From positions 124,001 through 188,000 of the forward strand of contig JAQTQX010000002.1 of the NCBI GenBank assembly GCA_028712075.1: a stretch of 64,000 bases of DNA. Reading direction: 5' to 3'. This DNA comes from Desulfuromonadaceae bacterium (GTDB taxonomy: Bacteria; Desulfobacterota; Desulfuromonadia; Geobacterales; Pseudopelobacteraceae). The position numbers and the translations under genes were made by a program. Below are positions 45,340 to 55,398 of this stretch, one piece after another. The notes below the pieces were generated by a model. That model made no database searches. It was not told where the DNA came from and saw only the letters and a program-made list of their open reading frames with translations. Positions within the stretch are counted from its first letter, which is position 1. Each line of letters opens with the position of its first letter.

Positions 45340-45355
45340 AGAGGGCCCCATTCCC

Positions 45356-46588
45356 GTGACCGCACAAGAGCATATTTGCACAGTCGGCCCTGAAACGGCC
45401 AGAATGCTCGCACTGGGGCACCCCTGGGTCGTTGCGGATGCCTATACCAGGAAATGGCCGGCCGGAGCTCCGGGGCGGACCGTACACCTGTGCGACAGGA
45501 GCGGAACGTTTCTGGCTACGGCCCTGCTTGACCCGCAGGAGCGGATCGTTGCACGGGTGCTGGCCCGTACGCGGATACGTCTTGACCGCCCCTGGCTGAC
45601 CCGGCAGTTCAGCCGTGCCATTGAACTGCGCCGCAGCCATGCCGACCTGAACAACTCCACTGCATACCGCCTGGTGAATGCCGAAGGAGACGGGCTCCCC
45701 GGCCTGACCGTTGATCGCTACGCCGACTATCTGATGCTGCAGCTTTACTGCGATTCCTGGCGCCCGCACCTGAAGCTGGTCACGCAGGTGCTGCAGGAAC
45801 TGCTCGCTCCGCGCGGCATCTACGAAAAAAGCCGGCCGCAGAAAACCCGCGAGTTGGAAGCGGTCAGCGATACTAAAAATTACGGGCGGCTGCTGACAGG
45901 AACAAAGGCGCCAGAGAGAGTGAAGGTCATTGAAAACGGCCTGACTTTCCTGATCTCACTTGAACAGGGGCTCAATAGCGGACTTTTCCTCGACCAGCGG
46001 CGCAACCGCCGTGATCTTATGCAGCGGTCCGCCGGGAAGCGGCTGCTCAACCTGTTTGCCTACACCGGTGCCTTTTCAGTAGCTGCTGCCGCTGCCGGTG
46101 CGGCACGCGTGACGAGCGTTGATGCTTCAAGCGGCTACACCGGATGGGCGCGCGACAACTTCACTGCCAATGGACTTGACTGCAGCAGACATGAATTCAT
46201 TGTTGGCGACTGCCTGAACGTACTGGCAAAACTGAAGCAGAACGGGAACCTCTTTGATATCATTCTGATGGATCCACCCTCCTTTTCGACCACTGCAAAG
46301 AGCCGTTTTACCACCCGGGGGGGTACTTCCGACCTGGTTGCCGCTGCTCTGCCGCTGTTGGCCGACAATGGGCTGTTGATGGCTTCGTCGAATCACCAGA
46401 AGGTTGACATTGCCGATTATCTGAAAGAGCTTCGCCGTGGGGCACTGCAAGCTGACAGTAATCTGCAGGTGGTTTCCCTGTCCGGGCAGCCGGAGGATTT
46501 TCCGTATCCGGTCACCTTCCCGGAAGGGCGCTATCTCAAATATGCTGTATGTGTAAAGCAGGCCGATTCGGCAGTGACACATAACTGA
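45356..46588 (+). CDS. rlmI: 23S rRNA methyltransferase RlmI-type
   Basis: SAM-dependent methyltransferase of 410 residues with an N-terminal PUA-like domain (ALGHPWVVADAY region), a middle EEHI domain and a Rossmann methyltransferase domain. SAM binding is in LLNLFAYTGAFSVAAAAAG, and the catalytic motif is LMDPPSFS. RlmI makes 5-methylcytosine in 23S rRNA. Start is likely the GTG at 45356 (GAGAGGG upstream). An ATG at 45311 lies within mogA and adds residues not typical of the family. Confidence 0.88.
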   Translation: MTAQEHICTVGPETARMLALGHPWVVADAYTRKWPAGAPGRTVHLCDRSGTFLATALLDPQERIVARVLARTRIRLDRPWLTRQFSRAIELRRSHADLNNSTAYRLVNAEGDGLPGLTVDRYADYLMLQLYCDSWRPHLKLVTQVLQELLAPRGIYEKSRPQKTRELEAVSDTKNYGRLLTGTKAPERVKVIENGLTFLISLEQGLNSGLFLDQRRNRRDLMQRSAGKRLLNLFAYTGAFSVAAAAAGAARVTSVDASSGYTGWARDNFTANGLDCSRHEFIVGDCLNVLAKLKQNGNLFDIILMDPPSFSTTAKSRFTTRGGTSDLVAAALPLLADNGLLMASSNHQKVDIADYLKELRRGALQADSNLQVVSLSGQPEDFPYPVTFPEGRYLKYAVCVKQADSAVTHN

Positions 46589-46758
46589 TGAAAAGATTGC
46601 TCAGCTGGGGAGGCGTCAGCCTTCTGACAACGGCGCTGCTTGACCCGTTGATCTACTTCATGCTTGAAAAACCAGTTCCGTGGGGACGGGATCTGCTGAT
46701 GGCTGTTGCAGGCGCTGTATGTCTGTATCTGCTGGTAAAGCTGCGTGATACTTTTTAG
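46588..46758 (+). CDS. Small membrane protein of unknown function
   Basis: A 56-residue frame whose ATG overlaps the rlmI stop (TGATG). Two hydrophobic stretches (SLLTTALLDPLIYFML and LMAVAGAVCLYLLV) flank a short polar turn (EKPVPWGRD), so it is a likely two-helix membrane protein. It is not recognised. Codon use resembles its neighbours. Confidence 0.55.
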   Translation: MKRLLSWGGVSLLTTALLDPLIYFMLEKPVPWGRDLLMAVAGAVCLYLLVKLRDTF

Positions 46759-46776
46759 TACGCATGGATTATATAA

Positions 46777-47097
46777 GTGACTGAAATTAAAGAGTGTGAC
46801 ATCAAGATTGAATTCTACCGCGCCTCTGGACCGGGTGGGCAGCACCGCAATACGACCGATTCGGCCGTGCGCATCCGTCATCTGCCGACCGGCATCGTTG
46901 CACAGGCCTCAGAGTTCCGCAGTCAGTTTCAAAACCGTGAGGCGGCAATGGAACGATTACGCGCTGCTCTTGAACGCCGCGAGCGGAAGGTAAAAAAACG
47001 CATCTCGACACGCGTTCCAAAACGGGTCAAGGAAGAGCGCCTGACAGCCAAACGAATTCTGTCACACAAAAAACGGTTGCGTACTACCCTCGAATAG
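46777..47097 (+). CDS. Peptide release factor-like protein (GGQ domain)
   Basis: A 106-residue protein with the catalytic GGQ motif of translation release factors ([26 protein letters not shown]) and a basic C-terminal tail. It lacks the codon-recognition domain of RF1/RF2, so it resembles ribosome-rescue factors of the ArfB/YaeJ or RF-H type. It would hydrolyse peptidyl-tRNA on stalled ribosomes. It starts with GTG at 46777 with no good ribosome-binding site; the ATG nearby is out of frame. Confidence 0.82.
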   Translation: MTEIKECDIKIEFYRASGPGGQHRNTTDSAVRIRHLPTGIVAQASEFRSQFQNREAAMERLRAALERRERKVKKRISTRVPKRVKEERLTAKRILSHKKRLRTTLE

Positions 47098-47184
47098 CCA
47101 ACTACCCCGGATAATCTCCCATATTTCGTTTGACTCATGATTCATACCGCTGTAGTTTGTAACAGTTTTTCAGGAGTTCGTATC

Positions 47185-47886
47185 ATGGTTCGCGCATACC
47201 TCTATCTGGCGGCTTTTATTCCCTTAACATTTTTTCTCTCCGCCAGTGCCTTTGTTACATCACTGTTTGATACAAGCGGGAAAGTCTATGCGTGGCATGC
47301 CCGGTTCTGGGCACGGACGGCGCTTGCCATGAACGGTGTCAACGTGACTCTTTCAGGGACAGAGCATCTTCCGGACGGTCCGGTTGTCTTCATGAGCAAT
47401 CATCAGAGCAACTTCGATATTCTGGCACTGCTGTTGATGCTGCCTCGCCAAATTCACTGGATCGCCAAGAAAGAGCTGTTTGATATCCCGGTGTTTGGTC
47501 CCTCCATGAGGCGCGGTGGCTATATCCCGCTGGATCGCGGCAACGGCCGTAAGGCGCTGCAGAGTATGGACGAAGCGGCGGCAACGATTCATCAGGGGAA
47601 AAGTGTCGTGCTGTTTCCTGAAGGGACTCGTACGGAGGATGGCAAACTGCTTCCCTTCAAACGGGGGGGCTTTATGCTGGCGCGCAAGGCGGCGGTGCCG
47701 GTTGTGCCAGTCACCATCAATGGCAGCGGCAGAATCAATCCGGCCAACCAGATCAGACTGTACAGTGGTGCCATTCACATTACCCTGCACCCTCCGGTAG
47801 CTGTCCCTTCGGACCTCCGGCGCAGCGATGCCGAAATCTGGCTGATGGAGAACGTGAGGGAGCAGATTGAATCGGCTCTGGAGTAA
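47185..47886 (+). CDS. plsC: 1-acyl-sn-glycerol-3-phosphate acyltransferase (PlsC type)
   Basis: A 233-residue membrane-bound acyltransferase that makes phosphatidic acid from lysophosphatidic acid. The catalytic HX4D motif is in MSNHQSNFDILAL. The substrate blocks GGYIPLDRGNG, VLFPEGTRTEDGKLLPFKRGGF and VPVTINGSGRI are present. An N-terminal helix (about 3-25) anchors it. Start 47185 chosen by CAGGAG upstream and start of the hydrophobic segment; an earlier in-frame ATG at 47137 is unsupported. Confidence 0.92.
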   Translation: MVRAYLYLAAFIPLTFFLSASAFVTSLFDTSGKVYAWHARFWARTALAMNGVNVTLSGTEHLPDGPVVFMSNHQSNFDILALLLMLPRQIHWIAKKELFDIPVFGPSMRRGGYIPLDRGNGRKALQSMDEAAATIHQGKSVVLFPEGTRTEDGKLLPFKRGGFMLARKAAVPVVPVTINGSGRINPANQIRLYSGAIHITLHPPVAVPSDLRRSDAEIWLMENVREQIESALE

Positions 47887-47889
47887 TAA

Positions 47890-48075
47890 ATGAACATCGG
47901 CTATCAGTACATACTGTTGGTCATTGCCGGTTTGGCAGGTATGGTCTGGGGGATACCGGCCGCGCACCGTCTGAACAAACCCCGTGACATCGGTGCCGCA
48001 CTTGCTGCTCTCTGCGGCATCATCGTGTTTGCGTTGGGCGTATTGTTGACGTGCATCCCCGGCTTTTTCAGGTGA
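47890..48075 (+). CDS. Small two-helix membrane protein
   Basis: A 61-residue protein with two hydrophobic helices (YQYILLVIAGLAGMVWGI and GAALAALCGIIVFALGVLL) around a basic loop (HRLNKPRD). It starts 3 nt after plsC with GGAG overlapping its end, so it is translated with it. Function unknown. Confidence 0.65.
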   Translation: MNIGYQYILLVIAGLAGMVWGIPAAHRLNKPRDIGAALAALCGIIVFALGVLLTCIPGFFR

Positions 48076-48079
48076 TTAT

Positions 48080-48481
48080 ATGACTGAACAGCTTAAATCA
48101 ATTATCGCCAACGGCATTGTCATTATCCTGATCAGCCTGCTGATGCTGTTTACCGGAACCTGGTGGCGCATGAACGCCCAGTTCAACCGTGGTGAAGCGG
48201 CGCTGCAGGCGGGTAATTTTCCGGGGGCGGTAGCCGGATTCGAGGCCGCCCTCCATATGTATATTCCTTTTCACCCGACTATTGAAAAAGCAGCGGTAAA
48301 ATTATGGCAAATCGGTGAGGCAAATGAACGTCTGGGGGATATCAGCCGGGCGCTGATTGCCTATCGCGCACTACGAAGCTCCTTTTACGCTGATCACTGG
48401 CTGTTGACTCCCGGCACGTCCTGGATTGACCGCTGTGACAAAAAAATAGCGGCGCTGTTACCCTCGCACCATGAAAGATAA
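48080..48481 (+). CDS. Membrane-anchored protein with TPR-like helices
   Basis: A 133-residue protein with one N-terminal membrane helix (about residues 10-28) and a helical domain facing out. The repeated pattern FNRGEAALQAGNFPGAVAGFEAAL and GEANERLGDISRALIAYRAL looks like one to two tetratricopeptide-like repeats. It lies between the small membrane protein and RNase J genes, with 3-4 nt gaps. Function unknown. Confidence 0.65.
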   Translation: MTEQLKSIIANGIVIILISLLMLFTGTWWRMNAQFNRGEAALQAGNFPGAVAGFEAALHMYIPFHPTIEKAAVKLWQIGEANERLGDISRALIAYRALRSSFYADHWLLTPGTSWIDRCDKKIAALLPSHHER

Positions 48482-48484
48482 GTT

Positions 48485-50158
48485 ATGGATGATGTAGCAC
48501 CACATTCGGCCCTTCAGATTGTTGCCCTCGGCGGCCTCGGTGAAATCGGCATGAACATGATGGTCTACCAGCATGACGATGATATGTTACTTGTCGACTG
48601 CGGCATGATGTTCCCTTCCCCTGATATGCTCGGTATCGATTATGTGATTCCGGACATCACCTGGCTTCGCGAACGATCAGAGCAAATTCGTGCAATCTGT
48701 CTGACTCATGGTCATGAAGATCATATCGGTGCACTCCCCTTTGTTCTGCAGGAGCTGAACGTTCCTGTCTACGGCACCGCGCTGACGCTCGGCCTGGTTT
48801 CCGCAAAACTTGAGGAATACAAGCTTGACGGAGCTGTGGAACTTATCACTGTGCAGCCGCGCGAAACCGTCCATATCGGTTGTTTTCAGGTTGAGTTTCT
48901 GCGCGTGGCGCACTCGATTGTTGATGGCTGTGCCCTGGCAATTACGTCGCCTGAAGGTGTCATCATCCATACCGGTGACTTCAAGATTGACCACACCCCG
49001 GTTGACGGACAGCTGACCGACCTTGCAAGCCTGTCGCGTTACGGCGAAGCGGGTGTACTGGCATTGCTGTCCGATTCAACCAATGTTGAGCGGGAAGGGT
49101 ACACTCTCTCTGAAAAATATGTCGGCGAAGCATTTGCTGACATATTTCCGAAGTGCGCCGGTCGAATCATTGTTGCAACTTTTTCCAGCAGTATCCATCG
49201 GGTGCAGCAGGTAGCTGATGTCGCTATTCGCTCTGGGCGGAAAATCCTTTTGAACGGCCGTTCAATGGTTAAAAACGTTCAGATTGCCCGGGATCTCGGC
49301 TATTTGACGATAGCTGACGAGCAGCTGATGGATGTGCGAGAACTCCCGCATCTCCCGCCGGAGCAGGTCTGTATTATTTCCACCGGCAGTCAGGGAGAAC
49401 CGATGAGTGCCCTGACTCGCATTGCGATGGATGATCACAAGCAGATCAAGTTGGAAAGGGGGGATACGGTCATCCTTTCATCCCGGGTAATTCCGGGCAA
49501 CGAACGCACTATTTCCGAGCTGATTAACCATCTCTACCGGCGCGGAGCAGAGGTCTTCTACGAACGGGTTTCCGAAGTTCATGTGTCGGGGCATGCCAGT
49601 CAGGAAGAGCTGAAGCTGATGCTCAACACGGTACGACCTCGCTTCTTCATTCCGATCCATGGTGAATATCGTCATCTGGTCAAACATATTCAGCTGGCGC
49701 GCATGGTCGGTATTCCTGAGGAACGCTGCATTCTGGCGACAAATGGCGAAGTGGTTTCCTTCTATGCCGACACCGCAGTGATTGTTGAACAGATTGAATC
49801 AGGCAGAGTGTTTGTAGACGGCAAAGGGGTCGGCGATGTCGGCAGGATAGTACTGAGGGATCGCAAGCATCTGTCGGAAGATGGCATGATTGTAGTTATC
49901 ATTGGTATGAACATGATGACAGGAGCCGTCATTTATGGTCCCGATATCGTATCACGCGGCTTTGTATTTGAGGATGAAAATCAGGAATATCTGGAAGATG
50001 CCCGCAAAGTGGTGGCGTCTGCGCTGGAGGAAATCAACGCTGAAATGCGCTGTGACGGTGATGAGGTAAAGACGGCCGTACGCCAGGCGCTGCGCCGTTT
50101 CTGCAAGAAAACCATAGAACGTCGGCCGGTGATACTGCCGGTGATTATGGAGATGTAA
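48485..50158 (+). CDS. rnj: Ribonuclease J
   Basis: Metallo-beta-lactamase-fold RNase (557 residues) with endo- and 5' exonuclease activity. The metal motif LTHGHEDHIGAL is at residues 73-84. Other blocks are HSIVDGCALAITSPEG, HTGDFKID, SDSTNVEREGYTLSE, ISTGSQGEPMSALTRIA, HVSGHASQEELKLML and PIHGEYRHL. It is full length with the beta-CASP and C-terminal domains. RNase Y is encoded on the other strand at 52333, so the organism has both enzymes typical of RNase-J/Y-based RNA turnover. It converges on tyrS with a gap of 25 nt. Confidence 0.95.
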   Translation: MDDVAPHSALQIVALGGLGEIGMNMMVYQHDDDMLLVDCGMMFPSPDMLGIDYVIPDITWLRERSEQIRAICLTHGHEDHIGALPFVLQELNVPVYGTALTLGLVSAKLEEYKLDGAVELITVQPRETVHIGCFQVEFLRVAHSIVDGCALAITSPEGVIIHTGDFKIDHTPVDGQLTDLASLSRYGEAGVLALLSDSTNVEREGYTLSEKYVGEAFADIFPKCAGRIIVATFSSSIHRVQQVADVAIRSGRKILLNGRSMVKNVQIARDLGYLTIADEQLMDVRELPHLPPEQVCIISTGSQGEPMSALTRIAMDDHKQIKLERGDTVILSSRVIPGNERTISELINHLYRRGAEVFYERVSEVHVSGHASQEELKLMLNTVRPRFFIPIHGEYRHLVKHIQLARMVGIPEERCILATNGEVVSFYADTAVIVEQIESGRVFVDGKGVGDVGRIVLRDRKHLSEDGMIVVIIGMNMMTGAVIYGPDIVSRGFVFEDENQEYLEDARKVVASALEEINAEMRCDGDEVKTAVRQALRRFCKKTIERRPVILPVIMEM

Positions 50159-50183
50159 TAGCTGCCACAATCTGGTGCAGCGC

Positions 50184-51395
50184 CTACGAAATCACAATCC
50201 TGGCAAACCTGCGCTTACCGATCTGGACAATATACTCACCCGGTGCTGCCAGTTCCAGATTGGTATCGCTGACCTTCTCGCCGTTCAGCTTTACCCCGCC
50301 ACCGTCGATATTACGGCGTCCCTCACCGTTGGATTTGGTCAGTCCGGCTTCGGTCATCGCCTTTGCCAGCAGCACAGTCCCGTCAGCAAGGGAATAGCTC
50401 ACCTGCGGCATCTCTTCCGGAATTTCATTTTCCTTGAAGCGCTTTACAAAATTGTCTTCGGCGGTCTCACCGGTGCCGGCACCGTGAAAACGGGAGACGA
50501 TTTCGCGCCCCAGCCGTTTTTTGGCCGCCATCGGATGAAGCGAGTGATCCTTGAGTTCGCGTTTCAGCACGTCTATTTCCGGCAGCGTCATATCAGAGAG
50601 AAGTTCGTAGTAGCGGAGCATCAGGTCGTCCGAGATCGACATGACCTTGCCGAATATCTCATCGGCCGGTTCGTTGACGCCGATATAGTTACCGAGGGAC
50701 TTGGACATCTTGTTGACGCCGTCCAGTCCTTCCAGAAGCGGCATGGTCAGGATGCACTGTGGTGACTGCCCCCACTCGCGCTGCAGTTCGCGTCCCATCA
50801 GCAGGTTGAATTTTTGGTCAGTACCCCCCAACTCCACATCGGCTTTCATAGCAACGGAATCATATCCCTGTACCAGAGGGTAGAGGAACTCGTGGATGCT
50901 GATCGGCTGCTGGCTGGTAAAGCGCTTGTGGAAGTCGTCCCGTTCCAGCATCCGGGCCATGGTACATTTGGAGGCCAGGGCGATCATGCCGCTCGATCCA
51001 AGCTCGTTCAACCAGGTGGAGTTGAAGACGACCCTGGTCTTCTCCGGATCGAGGATCTTGAATACCTGCTCCTTATACGTTTCGGCATTGCGGAGCACAT
51101 CTTCTCGGGTCAATACCTTGCGGGTTTCCGACTTGCCGGTCGGATCGCCGATCATTCCGGTGAAGTCCCCGATAAGAAAATTTACCTGGTGTCCCAGTTG
51201 CTGAAACTGGCGCAGCTTCTGGATCAGCACGGTGTGCCCCAGATGGAGGTCGGGAGCGGTTGGGTCAAAGCCCGCTTTGATGACCAGCGGCACGCCGGTG
51301 GCAAGGGACTTGGTCAGTTTTTCTTCAAGTTCCTTTTCAATAAGCACTTCAACGGCGCCGCGCTTGATGACGGCCATCTGTTCGGCTACGGACAT
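50184..51395 (-). CDS. tyrS: Tyrosyl-tRNA synthetase
   Basis: Class I aminoacyl-tRNA synthetase, 403 residues. Motifs: HLGHT (residues 51-55, the HIGH equivalent), [41 protein letters not shown] and KMSKS. The C-terminal S4-like RNA-binding domain is present ([21 protein letters not shown]). TyrZ-like class. AGGAGTTATTT precedes the start. Confidence 0.96.
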   Translation of the reverse strand: MSVAEQMAVIKRGAVEVLIEKELEEKLTKSLATGVPLVIKAGFDPTAPDLHLGHTVLIQKLRQFQQLGHQVNFLIGDFTGMIGDPTGKSETRKVLTREDVLRNAETYKEQVFKILDPEKTRVVFNSTWLNELGSSGMIALASKCTMARMLERDDFHKRFTSQQPISIHEFLYPLVQGYDSVAMKADVELGGTDQKFNLLMGRELQREWGQSPQCILTMPLLEGLDGVNKMSKSLGNYIGVNEPADEIFGKVMSISDDLMLRYYELLSDMTLPEIDVLKRELKDHSLHPMAAKKRLGREIVSRFHGAGTGETAEDNFVKRFKENEIPEEMPQVSYSLADGTVLLAKAMTEAGLTKSNGEGRRNIDGGGVKLNGEKVSDTNLELAAPGEYIVQIGKRRFARIVIS

Positions 51396-51416
51396 AAATA
51401 ACTCCTATAATCTAAT

Positions 51417-51540
51417 AACACAGAGCAACAGAGCAACTGAGAGAATCAACAAAAACTCCGACATTTGTTTTGCTTTAACAATACAAGAATCATTCTGATG
51501 AATCTTTCTGGTTATCTCAGTTGCTTAGTTGTTCCGTGTT
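51417..51540. repeat. Long imperfect inverted repeat between tyrS and the YmdB-like gene
   Basis: Arms at 51417-51442 and 51515-51540, each 26 nt, match at 22 of 26 positions when one is inverted. The 72-nt loop between them holds nothing recognised. It lies just upstream of tyrS, so it could act as a hairpin in the tyrS leader or as an intergenic repeat element. Confidence 0.6.
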
Positions 51541-51557
51541 TCAAATGCCTTTCAGGT

Positions 51558-52343
51558 TTAGCAACTCATATTTATTCGCTCGATACTTACAGCCTTGCCG
51601 CTCTGTTCATCCACGCCAATCACGACGGCATTCAGGCGAATATCCTTTTTGGCAACTTCAAACTTTGACGGCAGTTGGGTCAAAAACCGGTGGATAGTCT
51701 CTTCCTTGCCCATACCGATGACCGAGTCAAAGCTGCCGGTCATGCCGGCATCACTCAAAAATGCTGTACCCTGGGGAAGTATCCGCTCATCAGCGGTCTG
51801 GACATGGGTATGAGTTCCGATCAGTGCAGATATCTGCCCATCCAGATACCATCCAAGCGCAGATTTTTCTGATGTGGCCTCGGCATGAAAATCTACCAGA
51901 ACTATCGGCGTCTCTTTTTTCAGCCATTCCAGCTCTTTGTCTGCACAGAGAAACGGGCAGTCAAGATTTTTCATATAGACGCGCCCTTCCAGATTGAGGA
52001 CGCCAACCTTTGCCCCGCCAGGCGTTGTCAGCACAGCGACACCACTTCCCGCTGCACCGGCCGGATAATTGGCCGGGCGCAGAATACGGGAGTCGGACAG
52101 AATTTGCGGCACCTGTTCTTTCTTGTCCCAGATATGGTTGCCGCCGGTCAGGAGGTGTACGCCCTGGTTAAACAACTCCCGGGCAACTTCGACCGTCAGG
52201 CCAAAACCGCCAGCCGCATTTTCTCCGTTGGCAATAACTATATCAATCATATGTCGGTCAACCAGACGATGCAACTCGCGGGACAGGGCCTGACGACCAG
52301 GTTTCCCGACGATATCGCCGACAAATAATATATTAACGGGCAT
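51558..52343 (-). CDS. YmdB-family metallophosphoesterase (TIGR00282 type)
   Basis: A 261-residue dinuclear-metal phosphoesterase. Motifs: [60 protein letters not shown] and [13 protein letters not shown]. Related YmdB of Bacillus cleaves 2',3'-cAMP and affects RNase Y-linked behaviour; here it directly follows RNase Y. Start at 52343 overlaps the rny end and fits the family beginning; an ATG at 52373 would extend it by ten residues. Confidence 0.9.
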   Translation of the reverse strand: MPVNILFVGDIVGKPGRQALSRELHRLVDRHMIDIVIANGENAAGGFGLTVEVARELFNQGVHLLTGGNHIWDKKEQVPQILSDSRILRPANYPAGAAGSGVAVLTTPGGAKVGVLNLEGRVYMKNLDCPFLCADKELEWLKKETPIVLVDFHAEATSEKSALGWYLDGQISALIGTHTHVQTADERILPQGTAFLSDAGMTGSFDSVIGMGKEETIHRFLTQLPSKFEVAKKDIRLNAVVIGVDEQSGKAVSIERINMSC

Positions 52344-53895
52344 ATTCGACTGATCGTGTTTCGCGTATGACATTAACCTTGATCTGTCCTGGGTACGTCA
52401 TTTCAGCTTCGATTTTCTTGGCTATGTCGCGAGCCATGACAACCGACTGGTCATCATTGACCTGTTCACTGGAAACCATGACGCGAATTTCGCGTCCGGC
52501 CTGAATGGCAAAGGACGATTGCACGCCGCTGAACGACGTCGCAATACGCTCCAGGTCACTGAGGCGTTTCACGTACGTTTCCATCATCTCGCGCCGGGCG
52601 CCGGGGCGTGCTCCGGAGAGCGCATCAGCCGCCTGCACGAGAATCGCAAGGATGGAATTCGGTTTTTCATCCTCATGATGCGCCATAATTGCATGGACTA
52701 TTTTTGGTGTTTCGCCATATTTCCGCGCCAGCTCGGCCCCGATGACTGCATGAGAACCTTCAACCTCATGGTCAACCGCTTTGCCCAGATCATGAAGCAG
52801 GCCGGCACGCTTGGCCTGTTTGACGTTGATCCCCAGCTCAGCTGCCATGATGCCGCAGAGGAAAGCCACTTCGAGCGAATGGAGATACACGTTCTGCGTG
52901 TAGGATGTGCGGTATTTGAGGCGCCCGATCAGCTTAAGCACCTCCGGATGGATGCCGTGGACGCCCAGGTCGAAGGCGGCTTGTTCGCCAGCCTCCTTAA
53001 TGGTCTGTTCCACCTCTTCGGTTGATTTTGCCACAACCTCTTCGATGCGCCCGGGGTGGATGCGGCCGTCTGCCAGCAGCTTTTCGAGCGACAGGCGTGC
53101 GACCTCGCGACGTACCGGGTTAAAACCGGACAGAATGACCGCTTCAGGGGTATCATCAATAATCAGGTCGATACCGGTGGCAGCCTCCAGCGCACGAATG
53201 TTGCGCCCTTCGCGGCCAATAATGCGTCCCTTCATTTCATCCGACGGCAGCGGCACAACCGAAACAGTACGCTCGGCCACATACTCGCCGGCATAGCGCT
53301 GGATAGCAAGTGCCATTATCTCTTTCGCTTTTTTGTCACCGGTCTCGCGTGCTTCATCTTCGATAGTCCTGATGATCTTGGCGGAATCATACTTTGCCTC
53401 GCTCTCCATGGCATTCATCAGTTCTTTTTTGGCTTCGGCGGCCGACATGCCGGAAATTTCCTCAAGTTTGGCCCTCTGCACATCGGTGGCTTTTTTCAAT
53501 TCGACATCACGCTGCTCAAGGACCTGCTCTTTTTGTGAGACGATCTGCTCTTTTTTAAGAAGGTCCATCTCTTTTTGATCAACCAACGCAGCTTTTTTAT
53601 CGAGATTTTCCTCTTTCAAGGTCAAGCGTTTTTCAAGTGCCTGTAGATCCTTGTTTTTTTCATTTGTCTTGCGTTCATGTTCTTCCTTCGCCTGAATCGC
53701 AGCATCCTTGGCTCTAAGTTCAGCCTCCTTGGTAATGGTCTCCGCTTCACGACGGGCATCATCAAGCACCTTGCTGGCAAGCTCCTCAGCCTGCTTCAGG
53801 ATTGATCCGGTATCTTTCTTGTTAAGTTTGTTGCCGGCAAAATATGCTCCGGCAGCGACGATCAGAGTAATAATAACACCGATGATCATTTCCAT
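52333..53895 (-). CDS. rny: Ribonuclease Y
   Basis: Membrane-anchored endoribonuclease of 520 residues that starts mRNA decay. An N-terminal helix ([18 protein letters not shown]) leads into a coiled coil (about 30-170). A KH domain ([24 protein letters not shown]) and an HD domain follow, with [21 protein letters not shown] and [12 protein letters not shown]. The start at 53895 has CAGGAGG; an upstream in-frame start at 53955 would add 20 residues before the anchor and is rejected. It is coupled to the YmdB-like gene, an order seen in many bacteria. Confidence 0.95.
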   Translation of the reverse strand: MEMIIGVIITLIVAAGAYFAGNKLNKKDTGSILKQAEELASKVLDDARREAETITKEAELRAKDAAIQAKEEHERKTNEKNKDLQALEKRLTLKEENLDKKAALVDQKEMDLLKKEQIVSQKEQVLEQRDVELKKATDVQRAKLEEISGMSAAEAKKELMNAMESEAKYDSAKIIRTIEDEARETGDKKAKEIMALAIQRYAGEYVAERTVSVVPLPSDEMKGRIIGREGRNIRALEAATGIDLIIDDTPEAVILSGFNPVRREVARLSLEKLLADGRIHPGRIEEVVAKSTEEVEQTIKEAGEQAAFDLGVHGIHPEVLKLIGRLKYRTSYTQNVYLHSLEVAFLCGIMAAELGINVKQAKRAGLLHDLGKAVDHEVEGSHAVIGAELARKYGETPKIVHAIMAHHEDEKPNSILAILVQAADALSGARPGARREMMETYVKRLSDLERIATSFSGVQSSFAIQAGREIRVMVSSEQVNDDQSVVMARDIAKKIEAEMTYPGQIKVNVIRETRSVEYAR

Positions 53896-53975
53896 GTAAT
53901 CAACCTCCTGTATGTGAATCCGGGGCGCCTGGCGACCTCCGGTTACTTCTCGCACCGCATGGCATCAACACTTGA

Positions 53976-54539
53976 TCAGTGGGTGCGAATGACGCGTTTG
54001 TCTGTAATGACTATTCCCATTGGGATATCATGGGGATCCGCCGGTATATGTCCATCCACTATCTGGAAATCATGGCAAAGCCCGACCACGTGTCGAGTAC
54101 AGCCGGGATGGTGCAGAAACCTGTCGTAAAACCCTTTTCCGTAGCCGATTCGATGCCCTGACAGATCAAAAGCAATCCCCGGTACAACTACCAGATCAGC
54201 TTCAACCGTCTGAAGCTTGTTGTCTGACGCACACGGCTCCAGTATGCCAAAGGCTCCTTTCTGCAGCGTCTCAATGTGATCAACGGGGCGAAACACCAAC
54301 TGCTGTCCGCACACGACAGGGAAAAGCACTTGCTTCCCCTCTTTGCGCGCCTCTGTAAAAAGCAGAGTGGTGTCTATTTCATTATGGGCAGGCGCATACA
54401 GCGCGACGCACTGAGCATGGACAAACACATCAAGCAGGAGCAGGTTGATCTGCGCGGCCCGGCTTGCGGCCCGCCATGAGTCATGATTGAGTGCACGGCG
54501 CTGAGCCAGCAGCTGCGAACGGAGCGGACGCTTGGGCAT
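53976..54539 (-). CDS. fthC: 5-formyltetrahydrofolate cyclo-ligase
   Basis: A 187-residue ATP-dependent enzyme that returns 5-formyl-tetrahydrofolate to the one-carbon pool (YgfA/MTHFS family). Recognised by the end block DLVVVPGIAFDLSGHRIGYGKGFYDRFL and the N-terminal RRAL...SRAAQ helix. It lies just downstream of the probable 6S RNA gene and zapA, the classical zapA-ssrS-ygfA order. Confidence 0.92.
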   Translation of the reverse strand: MPKRPLRSQLLAQRRALNHDSWRAASRAAQINLLLLDVFVHAQCVALYAPAHNEIDTTLLFTEARKEGKQVLFPVVCGQQLVFRPVDHIETLQKGAFGILEPCASDNKLQTVEADLVVVPGIAFDLSGHRIGYGKGFYDRFLHHPGCTRHVVGLCHDFQIVDGHIPADPHDIPMGIVITDKRVIRTH

Positions 54540-54591
54540 ATAAATCTTTCAAAAAAAACACACACGTAATTGGCCCCGAGAGAATCGGGAG

Positions 54592-54802
54592 GGTCGACCA
54601 GGGAGGCTGAATAGAGGAAAAGGCTGAAGTGCCGTCAAAGCGTACGTATTACGATTGTCATACTACTCCGCAGCGTTTTTCCCATCCAGTGAGGATATAT
54701 TCAACGGGCGTTACACTATTTCAATCAGACGTGTAATCTACAGCGCGTGATGAGCCGACCGGGTAAAGCAACGAATATATAATCAAGTCTCCCTGAGAGA
54801 CC
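54592..54802 (-). ncRNA. ssrS: Probable 6S RNA
   Basis: The 270-nt gap between zapA and fthC holds a likely 6S RNA, a regulator that binds the sigma-70 RNA polymerase. Two observations support this: the conserved gene order zapA-ssrS-fthC, and a closing stem typical of 6S RNA. In that stem, minus-strand GGTC-tct-CAGGGAG at 54802-54789 pairs with CTCCCTG-gtc-GACC at 54605-54592. The 211-nt span is close to the usual 180-200 nt. The central bubble was not modelled. Confidence 0.62.
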
Positions 54803-54810
54803 ATGTAAAA

Positions 54811-55083
54811 TCAAACTGCTTCCAAGGCTGTAATCATCGAGCGTACTCTTTCGTTGATTGCAGAATTCTGCTCCCGTTGCGAGCGTAATTCGAGCAACTC
54901 TTCCGACGTATTCAACAGGGCCAGTATCAAGACGAGTTGGGCATCTCCATTTTTGAGGGCGCCGCCAATTTCCTGCAACTTGCCGTTTACAAAGGACTCA
55001 ACTGCCTCTACTTTTGCCGCAGAAGCGGAGCTTCGTACAGAAATTTCACGGCCCAGAACTGTCACTGCATGGCTTGTTTTCAT
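54811..55083 (-). CDS. zapA: Cell division protein ZapA
   Basis: A 90-residue FtsZ-ring stabiliser. The N-terminal VTVLGREISVRSSASAAKVEAVESFVN and the C-terminal coiled-coil helix (ALLNTSEELLELRSQREQ) are typical of ZapA. A GAGGT site lies about 12 nt upstream. It is preceded by zapB and followed by the 6S RNA region. Confidence 0.9.
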   Translation of the reverse strand: MKTSHAVTVLGREISVRSSASAAKVEAVESFVNGKLQEIGGALKNGDAQLVLILALLNTSEELLELRSQREQNSAINERVRSMITALEAV

Positions 55084-55103
55084 ACAATGACACTACCTCA
55101 CCG

Positions 55104-55280
55104 TTAAATTCCATCCAACGTGCCAAGTATGGCATCAACCCGGGCTTTTATCGCCTCACGATCACCTGCGAGGCGCTGCAGCTCATCGTTTAAAAGGGCA
55201 TTTTCCTCTTTTAACGAGGTGTATTTCTCAATCAATTCACCGATTTTCTTTTCGAGTGCATCTATGCTGTTCTGATCCAT
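55104..55280 (-). CDS. zapB: Cell division protein ZapB-like coiled coil
   Basis: A 58-residue, fully helical protein (IDALEKKIGELIEKYTSLKE and NALLNDELQRLAGDREAIKA) with heptad repeats, as in ZapB, which binds ZapA at the division site. The real start is the ATG at 55280 (AAAGGAAC upstream); an open frame further upstream is not coding. It sits 20 nt before zapA, supporting the assignment. Confidence 0.82.
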   Translation of the reverse strand: MDQNSIDALEKKIGELIEKYTSLKEENALLNDELQRLAGDREAIKARVDAILGTLDGI

Positions 55281-55398
55281 GAAGTTCGGTTCCTTTCGAG
55301 GGTGCATACTATACGAAGTGGCCCCGTTAAAGTCAAGCCCTAATTGATTGATATCGCAGAGTTCCGTGCTGGCACCCCTGCCATGTCGCACCGGTTTT

